Below, one piece after another: positions 9,573-18,122 of a stretch of DNA of 36,380 nucleotides. Source of the stretch: Acidimicrobiia bacterium (lineage in GTDB: Bacteria > Actinomycetota > Acidimicrobiia > Spongiisociales > JAENVV01); assembly GCA_029881355.1 (NCBI GenBank), contig JAOUMT010000004.1, positions 1 to 36,380 on the forward strand, in the 5' to 3' direction. The translations under genes and the position numbers were made by a program. Under the pieces are notes generated by a model. That model was not told the origin of the DNA. It did not search any database and saw only the letters and a list, made by a program, of their open reading frames with translations. Each line of letters opens with the position of its first letter. Positions within the stretch are counted from its first letter, which is position 1.

Positions 9573-9682
9573 GAATGGCCATCGACCGCTTCAGCGACGG
9601 TGAACCCGGCCTGTCGAAGTCCGATGGCGGTTGTCTCTCGAATCGATTGGTCGTCCTCGACGATAAGGATGCGTGCGTCCAT
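9573..9682 (-). pseudogene. N-terminal fragment of a response regulator receiver domain
   Basis: MDARILIVEDDQSIRETTAIGLRQAGFTVAEAVDGH matches the start of REC domains, then becomes unrelated sequence up to the 9464 stop. Confidence 0.75.
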
Positions 9683-9750
9683 CAGGCGATTATCGTCGCT
9701 CGACCGGGAACGCCAGGCACTTATGGTTAGCGGTACGGATCTGGACGCGC

Positions 9751-10470
9751 CTAGCTCAGCGACCAGAACGGGCCCGTCAGGCCAAGCGAGGCGAACATCG
9801 AGACGACGTCGTCGGCTTCGGGGCGGTCCCAGGCCGGGTCAAAACGACCCGAGTACCAGTCATGACCGAGCTGAAGAACGGTCTGCATGTCGACGATGGC
9901 GCCGACTTCTTTGCCGTGTGACCGGGTCCAGCTGAGTACGTCACCTTCCGACCGGAAGGCGAGGATGTTGCCTCAGGTGTACCCGATGTCGTCCCAAAAC
10001 TGGCGGGCCGGTACGAGGAAATGCACCACCCCGCCCGGCGTGACGAGTCCGTCGCGTACCGTCCATTCGTTGGTGGTATCCGTTAGTGGGTCTTTCGCCG
10101 CGAAAGACCCATCGCCCAACAGCGCCAGTATGGCGATGGAGTCCCACCCGCAGTTGGCGTACCAGGTGCGCTCGCCGACGGTTGCGGTGTAATCGGTGGG
10201 GACGCCGGAAAACGGATGCGCCATCCAGATGCTGTGAGTTTCCGGCTGCAGAACGATGGCATGCGCCGCTGCCAACTCGTCAAGGGCGCGAGTGACCGCC
10301 TCGTACGACATGCCAAGGGCGCTGGCGATGTCGTTGGTGGAAGGCGCGGCGGCTTCGTCGCGAAAGTGCCGATAGATGTAGGCGCGCACAGGTCCGTTCA
10401 CTTGCCCAAGTATGCCACCAACCAGGGTCGATGAGCGGCGTCCGTTTCGAAGGACCGTCTGAATGATCAC
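9751..10470 (-). CDS. Alkylmercury lyase (MerB) family protein, predicted selenoprotein with Sec encoded by TGA at 9973-9975
   Basis: ...IWMAHPFSGVPTDYTATVGERTWYANCGWDSIAILALLGDG...GGVVHFLVPARQFWDDIGYT[TGA]GNILAFRSEGDVLSWTRSHGKEVGAIVDMQTVLQLGHDWYSGRFDPAWDRPEADDVVSMFASLGLTGPFWSLS-TAG. Start uncertain (GTG 10470, GTG 10401 or ATG 10530). Confidence 0.82.
9941..9962 (-). promoter_or_regulatory. Candidate bacterial SECIS hairpin
   Basis: Minus strand: UGA-GGCAACAUCC-UCGCCUUCC-GGUC-GGAAGGUGA. 9-bp stem (one G-U), GGUC apical loop starting 19 nt after the UGA. Confidence 0.75.
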
Positions 10471-10522
10471 ACCAACCTCTGACACTGGCAGAATGGAGGT
10501 GAACGAAGAAAGGGACCCACCC

Positions 10523-10927
10523 ATGGGCACAATTGTCGTCGGCTATGTTTTGACGTCCGAAGGTCAGGCCGCCCTCAACTGGGCGATAAGCGAGGCCAAA
10601 CGCAGTAACGCACGCCTCGTGGTTATCCACTCGTCTCGTGGCGGTGATCATGACAAGGACGAAGACGTGATCGCCTACCGGCAAGCCGGCGAGCGGATTG
10701 AGCGCCGTTTGGCAGACGAGGGGATCAAGGACTTCCGTTTGGCCGGACTGGTGCTAGGCAACAAACCTGTGGAGGATATTGTCGAGGTGGCTGAAACTGA
10801 GGAGGCCGATTTGATCGTCATCGGTGTGCGACGCCGATCGAGCCTCGGCAAGTTGATCCTCGGGAGCAATGCACAGGCCATCATCATGGAAGCTCCTTGC
10901 CCGGTGGTGACGATTCGCGCCGAATAG
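10523..10927 (+). CDS. Universal stress protein (UspA family)
   Basis: MGTIVVGYVLTSEGQAALNWAISEAKRSNARLVVIHS...ADLIVIGVRRRSSLGKLILGSNAQAIIMEAPCPVVTIRAE; AGAAAGGGA just upstream. Confidence 0.92.
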   Translation: MGTIVVGYVLTSEGQAALNWAISEAKRSNARLVVIHSSRGGDHDKDEDVIAYRQAGERIERRLADEGIKDFRLAGLVLGNKPVEDIVEVAETEEADLIVIGVRRRSSLGKLILGSNAQAIIMEAPCPVVTIRAE

Positions 10928-10934
10928 GTCGGGT

Positions 10935-12353
10935 TTAAACCGACTCAAATAATGCGAGCCGGGTATAAGTATCCGTGCTCACCAACCTGACCTCTATCCG
11001 ATCGGCTAGCTGAAGCGTCCCCGCATCGATGGAAGCGACCACCGCTGGTTCGGTCAGCTGTATGGTGGCGTCGGGGTCATCGACATCAACCACGACAGCC
11101 TCGAACGTCTCGCCCACCCGCCCGGCAAGGATGAGTGCTTCAGAGAAGTCAACCAGAGCACGCTCGTATCGGGTTTCTCGCGATCGGGCCTTTTGCATGA
11201 TTTTGGGCAGGTCCGGTAGCGCGTCGACCACCCATCCGGGCGGACGGCGCGAAGCAGAAAGCGCAACGGCAATTTCGCTGGTGAACCGATCAACCAATCG
11301 GCGGAGCGGTGCGGTGACGTGGGTGTAGTTGGCGGCGATTGCCGCGTGTTCTGTGTGGTCAGGAGTCGACCCGTCGAAGGCCTGATACCCGGCTCCTCGC
11401 AAGCCATGGGTGGCCTGAGTCATCAGGGCGACGTGGGCCGGTACGGTCGGATTGAGCGAGCTGACCCAATCCCCGTACGGCTCGTCGTCGGGGAAGGGCA
11501 CATCGAGCGCCCGGCTGGATATGCGTAGCCTCGTCAGAGTCTTGGCATCAGGGGGTGGCAGGGTCCGCACCAATCCGACCTTGGCGTCCATCATCATCCG
11601 CGCTGCGGCCATTCCTGTCAGCAGCGAGATCTGGGCGTTCCATTCTTCAACCGGTAGGACTTCGTCGTACTCAAGGTAGTAGCGTCCATCGACCTTGATC
11701 AGCTCTTGGCCAGGGAGGTTGAGCGAAACTGCCCCACGCGCGGCGGCGAGTTGTTGCCGGAGCTGGCCGATTTCTTTGAGAAGCTGGAGCGACTCGGATC
11801 CCGAACTGGAACCGATTTGATCCTGGGCGGAGCGATAGGACAGCTGGGCCCGGTTTCGCACGACTGCCCGCTCAGTGGCTACGTCGACCAGGCGGCCCGA
11901 ATCGTCCAGGTCAAGGGTCCAGAGTACGGCAGGCCGATCCGCGCCGGCGAGCAATGAGGCGCTCGCCTCGCTCAGAATCTCCGGGTGTAGCGGGGCTCGC
12001 TGGTCGGGGGCGTAGAAGGTCAAGCCCCGGGCACGTGCTTCTCTGTCCAGTGCCGAACCCGGTTCGACGAATCGCCCGACATCGGCGATTCCGTAGTGCA
12101 CGCGATAACCCGATGAGCGCCGTTCGGCGTGATATACCTGGTCGAGATCCTTTGACCCTTTCGGGTCGATGGCAACGAACTCGATGTTCGTGGCGTCCCG
12201 ACGGGCCGTCTGGTCTGCTGAATTGATCGCCCGTAGTGCCTCAGACAAGACTTCGGCCGGAAACTCTTCGGGTACCGCGAAATCGTTGCGGAGGCGGGTG
12301 AATCCCGCTTCGAACGCAGCAGGCTCGGGACAGCGAATGTATACGTGGGGCAC
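10935..12353 (-). CDS. RNB domain-containing ribonuclease (RNase II/R family)
   Basis: FVAIDPKGSKDLDQVYHAERRSSGYRVHYGIADVGRFVEPGSALDREARARGLTFYAPDQRAPLHPEILSE... and YTHVTAPLRRLVDRF. Confidence 0.9.
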   Translation of the reverse strand: MPHVYIRCPEPAAFEAGFTRLRNDFAVPEEFPAEVLSEALRAINSADQTARRDATNIEFVAIDPKGSKDLDQVYHAERRSSGYRVHYGIADVGRFVEPGSALDREARARGLTFYAPDQRAPLHPEILSEASASLLAGADRPAVLWTLDLDDSGRLVDVATERAVVRNRAQLSYRSAQDQIGSSSGSESLQLLKEIGQLRQQLAAARGAVSLNLPGQELIKVDGRYYLEYDEVLPVEEWNAQISLLTGMAAARMMMDAKVGLVRTLPPPDAKTLTRLRISSRALDVPFPDDEPYGDWVSSLNPTVPAHVALMTQATHGLRGAGYQAFDGSTPDHTEHAAIAANYTHVTAPLRRLVDRFTSEIAVALSASRRPPGWVVDALPDLPKIMQKARSRETRYERALVDFSEALILAGRVGETFEAVVVDVDDPDATIQLTEPAVVASIDAGTLQLADRIEVRLVSTDTYTRLALFESV

Positions 12354-12375
12354 AGCGTGACGAGCCTAACGGGGT

Positions 12376-12411
12376 GATGGGGGCGAGCCGAAAGCCCGGC
12401 CCGCCCCCATC
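12376..12411 (-). terminator. Strong GC-rich hairpin just downstream of glmS
   Basis: GATGGGGGCG ... CGCCCCCATC (10-bp perfect stem) 2 nt past the glmS stop. Confidence 0.7.
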
Positions 12412-12413
12412 GG

Positions 12414-14246
12414 CTACTCGACCGTTACCGTCTTCGCCAGGTTGCGTGGCTTGTCGACGTCGAGTCCTTTGGCCTTTGAGATCGCATAGGCAAAGAGCTG
12501 GAGCGGGATAACGGCGGTTACCGGGGCGATCAACTCCGGCGCCGGCGGAACCCAGGCCACGTCGTCGGCCAGTCGTTGACCCTCGGTGTCGCCTTCGGTC
12601 AGCACCATGAAGAGTGTCGCGGCGCGGGCCTTCATCTCTTCCATATTCGAAAGGGTCTTGGCATGCAGGTGGCTCTTCGTGGCAACACCAACGACCAAAA
12701 CACCCTGTTCGATAAGTGCGATCGGCCCGTGCTTCATTTCCCCTGCCGGATAACCCTCAGCTCGGACGTAGGCGATCTCCTTGAGTTTCAGAGCGCCTTC
12801 GAGAGCGATCGGAAAGGACACACCCCGGCCGAGGAAGAACACGTCCTTGACGTCGGTGTATTTGCGCGCCTGCTCCATGATGTCGTCGGCGTGTTCGAGT
12901 AGCTTCTCGACCTGACCGGGAAGGGCCCGGATCGACTTGGCCATAACCTCGACGGTTGCTCCATCCAGAGCCCCGCGAATCTGGGCGAGATACAGAGCCA
13001 GGAGCTGCATGAGGACCAGCTGACATACGAAGGTTTTCGTTGATGCCACACCGATTTCTGGACCGGCGCGGGTATAGAGGACAGAGTCGGCAACCCTCGC
13101 CATGGACGAGTCGACCACGTTCGTGGTTGCGACGACATAGGCACCCTGGGCCTGGGCGTACTCGATGGCCGCCAAGGTATCGGCAGTTTCGCCAGATTGG
13201 CTCATCCCGATCACCATCGTTCGGTCGTCGAGCACCGGGTCGCGATAACGAAACTCGGAGGCGATATCTATCTCGACCGGGAGCCTGGTCCATCGCTCGA
13301 TCGCATATTTGGCCATGAGGCCGGCGTGGTAGGAAGTCCCACAAGCGACGACAAACACTTTGTCAATGGCGCGAGCTTCGCGGGGGGTCAGGTCGAGTTC
13401 GGGCAAATGGATGCGGTAGTGATCGTCGATGCGGCCAGCCAGGGTGTCGGTCAGCGCCTTGGGCTGCTCGTAGATCTCCTTCAACATGAAGTCGTCGTAG
13501 CCGCCGCGCTCGGCAGATTCAAGGTCCCATTCGATGTCACGGACCACTGGTTCGACCTGATTTCCGGCCAGGTCGGTTATCGAGATGGCGCCAGGGGTAA
13601 GCGAGACGACGTTGTCGTCGCCAACGATGGCGATGCGCCGCGTGTGTTCGAGGATGGCCGGGATGTCGGAGGCCAGGAAACTTTCACCGTCGCCGAGGCC
13701 GATGACGAGCGGGCTGCCACGACGGGCTGCCACGATCAGATCGGGATCTGATGCTCGGACCACGCCGATGGCGAGGGCGCCTTCGGCCTTCTCCATGATG
13801 TTGCGAACGACGACTTCTAGCGGCTCGTGGCCCATCTGTTCGACCAGATGTGCCACAACTTCGGTGTCGGTATCGGACGTGAAGGTGTGGCCGGCGGCCA
13901 TCAGTTCGTCGCGTAGCTGCATGTAGTTCTCGATGATGCCGTTGTGTACCACGGCCACATTCTGCGAGCAGTCGCTATGGGGGTGGGCATTTTTTGTAAC
14001 GGGTGCCCCGTGGGTAGCCCACCGGGTGTGTCCGATTCCGACAGAGCCGCCATATGAGCCAGGATCGGCCGCTATCGACGAGACGAGATCGGCGACCCGA
14101 CCGGCGGTCTTGATGACCCCAATCTTCTCGGCATCCATGATGGCGATTCCGGCCGAGTCGTAGCCGCGGTATTCGAGGCGGGCAAGTCCGTTGACGAGTA
14201 TTGCCTGGGCCGGCTTCGTGCCGACGTATCCAACTATTCCGCACAT
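12414..14246 (-). CDS. glmS: Glutamine--fructose-6-phosphate aminotransferase (isomerizing)
   Basis: MCGIVGYVGTKPAQAILVNGLARLEYRGYDSAGIAI... to C-terminal DVDKPRNLAKTVTVE. Confidence 0.98.
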   Translation of the reverse strand: MCGIVGYVGTKPAQAILVNGLARLEYRGYDSAGIAIMDAEKIGVIKTAGRVADLVSSIAADPGSYGGSVGIGHTRWATHGAPVTKNAHPHSDCSQNVAVVHNGIIENYMQLRDELMAAGHTFTSDTDTEVVAHLVEQMGHEPLEVVVRNIMEKAEGALAIGVVRASDPDLIVAARRGSPLVIGLGDGESFLASDIPAILEHTRRIAIVGDDNVVSLTPGAISITDLAGNQVEPVVRDIEWDLESAERGGYDDFMLKEIYEQPKALTDTLAGRIDDHYRIHLPELDLTPREARAIDKVFVVACGTSYHAGLMAKYAIERWTRLPVEIDIASEFRYRDPVLDDRTMVIGMSQSGETADTLAAIEYAQAQGAYVVATTNVVDSSMARVADSVLYTRAGPEIGVASTKTFVCQLVLMQLLALYLAQIRGALDGATVEVMAKSIRALPGQVEKLLEHADDIMEQARKYTDVKDVFFLGRGVSFPIALEGALKLKEIAYVRAEGYPAGEMKHGPIALIEQGVLVVGVATKSHLHAKTLSNMEEMKARAATLFMVLTEGDTEGQRLADDVAWVPPAPELIAPVTAVIPLQLFAYAISKAKGLDVDKPRNLAKTVTVE

Positions 14247-14283
14247 GTGCAGAGTCTCCTTGGGCGCGGATCAAGCCAGAATC

Positions 14284-14328
14284 GGAACCTGCAGGTTCCC
14301 TCACGTCGCCGGGCTGTTGTCCCCGGCG
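14284..14328 (-). promoter_or_regulatory. Two tandem inverted repeats in the glmS 5' leader
   Basis: Perfect 16-bp palindrome GGAACCTGCAGGTTCC (14284-14299), then CGCCGGG-N8-CCCGGCG (14307-14328). Confidence 0.4.
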
Positions 14329-14533
14329 TTGCCGTCGGGTTTTGGCGCGTACGTTTCGACCGTGAGCAGCCGGGAGAACATCCGCCGACGCGACCCGGGG
14401 GTCGCTTTCGATGATTCTCCTCCTCGTCACCCCTGGAACGGGGTCAGGCGCTTCAAATAGGTAGCTTGATCTCTATTGTGCTTTGCAGTCTACATCGGCT
14501 GTGATTGCAAAGGCTTGAGTTCGTCCACCCCGG

Positions 14534-16171
14534 CTATGGGACGGTAGAGGGTCTGACGTCGGCCCCGAGGCGTTCCACTCGTTCGGTGGTTCGAGCCCAC
14601 GAGCCGAGTAACTGACTTCGCAAGGTGGATGAGATGTTGCCAGATCTGAGCGTTTCAGCCACCGGAAGGATGCGATACGTCCCAGCCTGGACCCAGGTGG
14701 GGGTGTAGACGACGTCACGTGGCATCCAGTCGCCATTCCGCCAGGCCATCTCGACGGTTACCAGGAGCCCGTCGGTGGTCTGGGCGCTCCACAGTTGATT
14801 CGATAGCGAGTTTCCGAGTCCGTAGATGACGTATTCCGACCCGTACTGCCCGATCGGCTGAACGACATGCGCGTGATGGCCGACGACCAGATCGACACTG
14901 TCCGCGGCTATCAGGGTGTTGGCCAGCTTGGTCTGGGCGGCCGTTGGATCAACTCGATACTCGGTTCCCCAATGAATGCTGACCAAGACCACATCCGCCC
15001 CGGCTTGGCGAGCCCTTTCCGCATCGGCGATAACCACATCAGCGTCGACGAGATTGACCAGCCATGGCTGGTCCGACGGTAGTCGGAGGCCGTTGAGCCA
15101 GTCGGCGTAGGACAGGTGGGCGACGGTGACGTCACCGACGGTGTACGTCTGAGCAGCCAGTCGATCGGCCTGGTCGTAGGCCATTCCGTCGTAGCCCAAG
15201 CCGCGCGAGGTCATAACATCCAAGGTGTTCTTGACGCCGGTCACACCCCGGTCGTAGGAATGGTTCGAAGCCACCGAACAGCCCTCATACCCGGCAGCGA
15301 CAATTGCGTCGGCAATTTCGGCTGGACCTTGAAAGCCGGGGTATCCAGACAGGTTGATGGACTCGGGATGGAGCGGTACCTCAAGATGACAGATGCCGAG
15401 ATCGGCCGCGCTGATGATCGGTTTGATTGCCGTGAACATCGGCTCGAAGTCATATTTCTTCCCTGAGGTCTTGCCGTAGTTGGCAGCGGCGTAGTCCACC
15501 GGCAGGTGGAGGAGGATATCGCCGGTGAATGCGACAGTGAAGCTTGGACGTTCGGCTGGCGCGAGGGGCGTGAGCTTCAATGCCCTTGCGAGAAATGAGG
15601 CCATCTGGTCGCGTTTGACCGGATCGTTGGGACAGAACCTATCGCCTGCCGGATTGCAGCCGACCGTGATCCCGGCCGCCGCCAGGGAGTTGATGTTGCC
15701 GTGGAATTGCGAGTCGGAGTCGTCGACAAACCGATCTTCGCCTGGTGGGAGATCCAGCACTCTGCTCAGGAACGCCGCCATCTGGCCGCGGGTGACCGCC
15801 CGGTCTGGGCAGTAGGCGTCGGGCGCACAACCGACCGTGATTCCGGCCGCCGCCAGGGCGTTGATGTCTACTTCGAAGTCGGAGGCATCGTCGTCGGCAA
15901 AGAAATCCACTCCGGAGGCCGGGAGACCGAAGCCACGGCGCAAGAACGCGGCCATCTGGCCGCGGGTGACGGCCTGGTCCGGGCAATAGAGATCGGACCC
16001 ACAACCGAACGTTATTCCGTCGGCGGCGATGGCCTCGATCTGGGCCTCATGGATGTTGTGATCATCGTCCCAGAACGTGCCACCCGGATCATCAGCGGAC
16101 CCGAACGCCGGCGTGGCGGAGCCGAGCAGGAGCGCCCCGGCTATGAACATCGTCCACCCGATGCGCTTCAT
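14534..16171 (-). CDS. CapA family (poly-gamma-glutamate synthesis-like) protein with three N-terminal SLH-like repeats
   Basis: Signal peptide MKRIGWTMFIAGALLLGSATPAFG; repeats ...CPDQAVTRGQMAAFLRR..., ...CPDRAVTRGQMAAFLSR..., ...CPNDPVKRDQMASFLAR; C-terminal FTGDILLH...HLEVPL...SNHSYDRG...VSIHWGTEY...VVGHHAHVVQP, as in CapA. Confidence 0.9.
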   Translation of the reverse strand: MKRIGWTMFIAGALLLGSATPAFGSADDPGGTFWDDDHNIHEAQIEAIAADGITFGCGSDLYCPDQAVTRGQMAAFLRRGFGLPASGVDFFADDDASDFEVDINALAAAGITVGCAPDAYCPDRAVTRGQMAAFLSRVLDLPPGEDRFVDDSDSQFHGNINSLAAAGITVGCNPAGDRFCPNDPVKRDQMASFLARALKLTPLAPAERPSFTVAFTGDILLHLPVDYAAANYGKTSGKKYDFEPMFTAIKPIISAADLGICHLEVPLHPESINLSGYPGFQGPAEIADAIVAAGYEGCSVASNHSYDRGVTGVKNTLDVMTSRGLGYDGMAYDQADRLAAQTYTVGDVTVAHLSYADWLNGLRLPSDQPWLVNLVDADVVIADAERARQAGADVVLVSIHWGTEYRVDPTAAQTKLANTLIAADSVDLVVGHHAHVVQPIGQYGSEYVIYGLGNSLSNQLWSAQTTDGLLVTVEMAWRNGDWMPRDVVYTPTWVQAGTYRILPVAETLRSGNISSTLRSQLLGSWARTTERVERLGADVRPSTVP

Positions 16172-16290
16172 AACGTCCTCCATCGCCGAGCCTAATGATT
16201 ACGGTGGAGCCAAACTGGACTTCGGACTCTGTTTCATCTGGAGCGCCAGCCATACAGTTGAGTCGAAGCTCGAACAAGGGAGGTCTGACC

Positions 16291-16668
16291 ATGACCACGC
16301 TTCGGAACCGTCCCGACGTTCGGCGACCAAAAGAGGTTGCCGGCCCGGCGGGCCACCGCACGACTGACTGGACAATCGGGGTGATTGCCACCCTCATTGG
16401 GGCAATGGCCGTCTATCTCTTCTTCTCGCCCGAGAACGCCGTCATCAACTTCTTCGGAACCGAGTATGTAGTCCAGGATCTAGGTGAAGGCTGGCGTCTC
16501 GGTATGTCAGCGTTATCCGCCGGGATCTTCGGTACCTGGTTTGCCTGGATCAGCAATCGCTGGTCGAAAGTGGGTGGGCAGGGTGAGGTACGCACGACCT
16601 GGTGGGCGACGGCGGCCGTAGTGGCGCTTGCCATCGCTTTGGCGTTCGTCGCGATCTGGATCTTCTAG
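16291..16668 (+). CDS. Small membrane protein, uncharacterised
   Basis: MTTLRNRPDVRRPKEVAGPAGHRTTDWTIGVIATLIGAMAVYLFF...WWATAAVVALAIALAFVAIWIF; AAGGGAGG upstream of the ATG. Confidence 0.7.
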   Translation: MTTLRNRPDVRRPKEVAGPAGHRTTDWTIGVIATLIGAMAVYLFFSPENAVINFFGTEYVVQDLGEGWRLGMSALSAGIFGTWFAWISNRWSKVGGQGEVRTTWWATAAVVALAIALAFVAIWIF

Positions 16669-16699
16669 CCAACCGCAATATCCGAGGCATCACCCGGAT

Positions 16700-16731
16700 G
16701 GACCCGGCATGACAACAGTCATGCCGGGTCC
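16700..16731. terminator. Perfect 14-bp stem hairpin, bidirectional terminator overlapping the decarboxylase stop codon
   Basis: GGACCCGGCATGAC-AACA-GTCATGCCGGGTCC between convergent genes. Confidence 0.8.
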
Positions 16732-18122
16732 GACATTTCGTCGATGAGATCTCCAAGCAATTCAACGTGATGGGTCGTCGTGTTCGTTTGTCCCACCGAA
16801 ACGCGGATGAACGATGAGCCATCGGGCAGCTTTGAAGCCGTCAGATACGCTCGGCCTGATCGGTTGATCGCATTGGCCAATCGGTCGGTCGCGGAATCTC
16901 CCGCCACGTGACGAAAACTCACCAAACCGAACGGCGTCGGCGCGACCAATTCAAACCGGTCATCAGCCTCCAGTCGTGCGGCCAGGGTCTGGGCGGCTGT
17001 GACATGTTCGCGGATCTTGGACCGAATGCCTTCTGCTCCGAACGACCGCAGGGTGAACCAGAGTTTGAGGGCTCGAAACCTTCGCCCCATGGGAACATGC
17101 CAGTCCCGGTAGTCGATGACTGACCCTGATTGGGAGGCGGCGTCCTGGAGATACGGCGGCAGGATGCTGAGTGTCTCGATGAGTGGGCGCCGGTCAGCGA
17201 CGTAAAACGCCGAGGCGTCGAAGTTCACGAACATCCACTTGTGCGGATTGAAGACATAGGAGTCGGCGAGTTCGAGTCCGTCTTGGTGGTGCCGGAACTC
17301 CGGGCAGATCATGGCCGATCCGGCGTATGCCGCATCGACGTGATGCCAAAGATTTTCCCGTCGGGCGATCGTGCCGATGGCTCGCACCGGATCTACAGCG
17401 GTCGTCCCGGTGGTGCCGACCGCCGAACACACGAAAGCCGGATGTCGGCCGACGGCCCGGTCTTGCGCTATGGCGGCTTCGAGTCGATCGGTTCGCAAAG
17501 CAAACTGTTCATCGACTTCGATGGGGCGATAGTGGCGGTAGCCCGCCACCCGGGCTCCCTTTTCGATGGAGCTATGTGCCTGTGCTGATCCGTATGCCAC
17601 GATGTCGTCGAGGGAGGCGCTTCCTTGAGCGCGCTGGCGAGCGACCACCAGAGCCGTGTGGGTTGAGTCCGAGGCGCTCATCTGGATGACCCCGCCGCCT
17701 GGTCCGGAGGTCTTCCAACCCTGCGGCAGGCCGAGCAGATCAACAAGCCAATCCATCATGTGCGACTCGATTTCGGTTGTCGCCGGGCTGGTCGACCAGA
17801 GCATGCCTTGCTGAGCCAACCCGGCAGATACGAGTTCGCCGAGGATGGCAGGAAACGACGAGTCGCCCGGGAAGTAGGCAAACCAGTTCGGTGATTGCCA
17901 GTGCGTGATGCCCGGCATTACGACCCGGTCGAGGTCGGCGATCACCTCGGTGAATGGTTCGGGAAGCTCGGGCGCAAACTCTGGCAACATCGCGCGAATG
18001 GCTCCCGGGTCGACGTCGGGGGTGACCGGCAGAGATTCGACTCGCTCGTAGTAGTCGGCTACCCAGTCGATGAGCTCTTTTCCGTGTTTGCGGAATTCGT
18101 CGGGGGTCATGCCAGCCGTCAT
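16719..18122 (-). CDS. Pyridoxal-dependent aromatic L-amino acid decarboxylase family protein
   Basis: MTAGMTPDEFRKHGKELIDWVADYYERVESLPV..., HVDAAYAGSAMICPEFRHHQDGLELADSYVFNPHKWMFVNFDASAFYV. Start overlaps the upstream stop as ATGA. Confidence 0.92.
   Translation of the reverse strand: MTAGMTPDEFRKHGKELIDWVADYYERVESLPVTPDVDPGAIRAMLPEFAPELPEPFTEVIADLDRVVMPGITHWQSPNWFAYFPGDSSFPAILGELVSAGLAQQGMLWSTSPATTEIESHMMDWLVDLLGLPQGWKTSGPGGGVIQMSASDSTHTALVVARQRAQGSASLDDIVAYGSAQAHSSIEKGARVAGYRHYRPIEVDEQFALRTDRLEAAIAQDRAVGRHPAFVCSAVGTTGTTAVDPVRAIGTIARRENLWHHVDAAYAGSAMICPEFRHHQDGLELADSYVFNPHKWMFVNFDASAFYVADRRPLIETLSILPPYLQDAASQSGSVIDYRDWHVPMGRRFRALKLWFTLRSFGAEGIRSKIREHVTAAQTLAARLEADDRFELVAPTPFGLVSFRHVAGDSATDRLANAINRSGRAYLTASKLPDGSSFIRVSVGQTNTTTHHVELLGDLIDEMSDPA

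Noticed and set aside
9973-9975. Reading the MerB-family TGA as an ordinary pseudogene stop
   Set aside because: Homologous sequence continues in frame to the expected C-terminus, the TGA is at a catalytic Cys site, and a correctly spaced GGUC-loop hairpin follows. Random nonsense decay would not predict all three.
9973-10530. TGA recoded as Trp/Gly by an alternative genetic code
   Set aside because: Other genes in the window end at TGA (e.g. soxB at 713-715, nitroreductase at 3171-3173), so TGA functions as a stop here.
14361-14460. Short GTG-started ORF VSSRENIRRRDPGVAFDDSPPRHPWNGVRRFK
   Set aside because: No Shine-Dalgarno sequence and no recognised homologue; probably chance.
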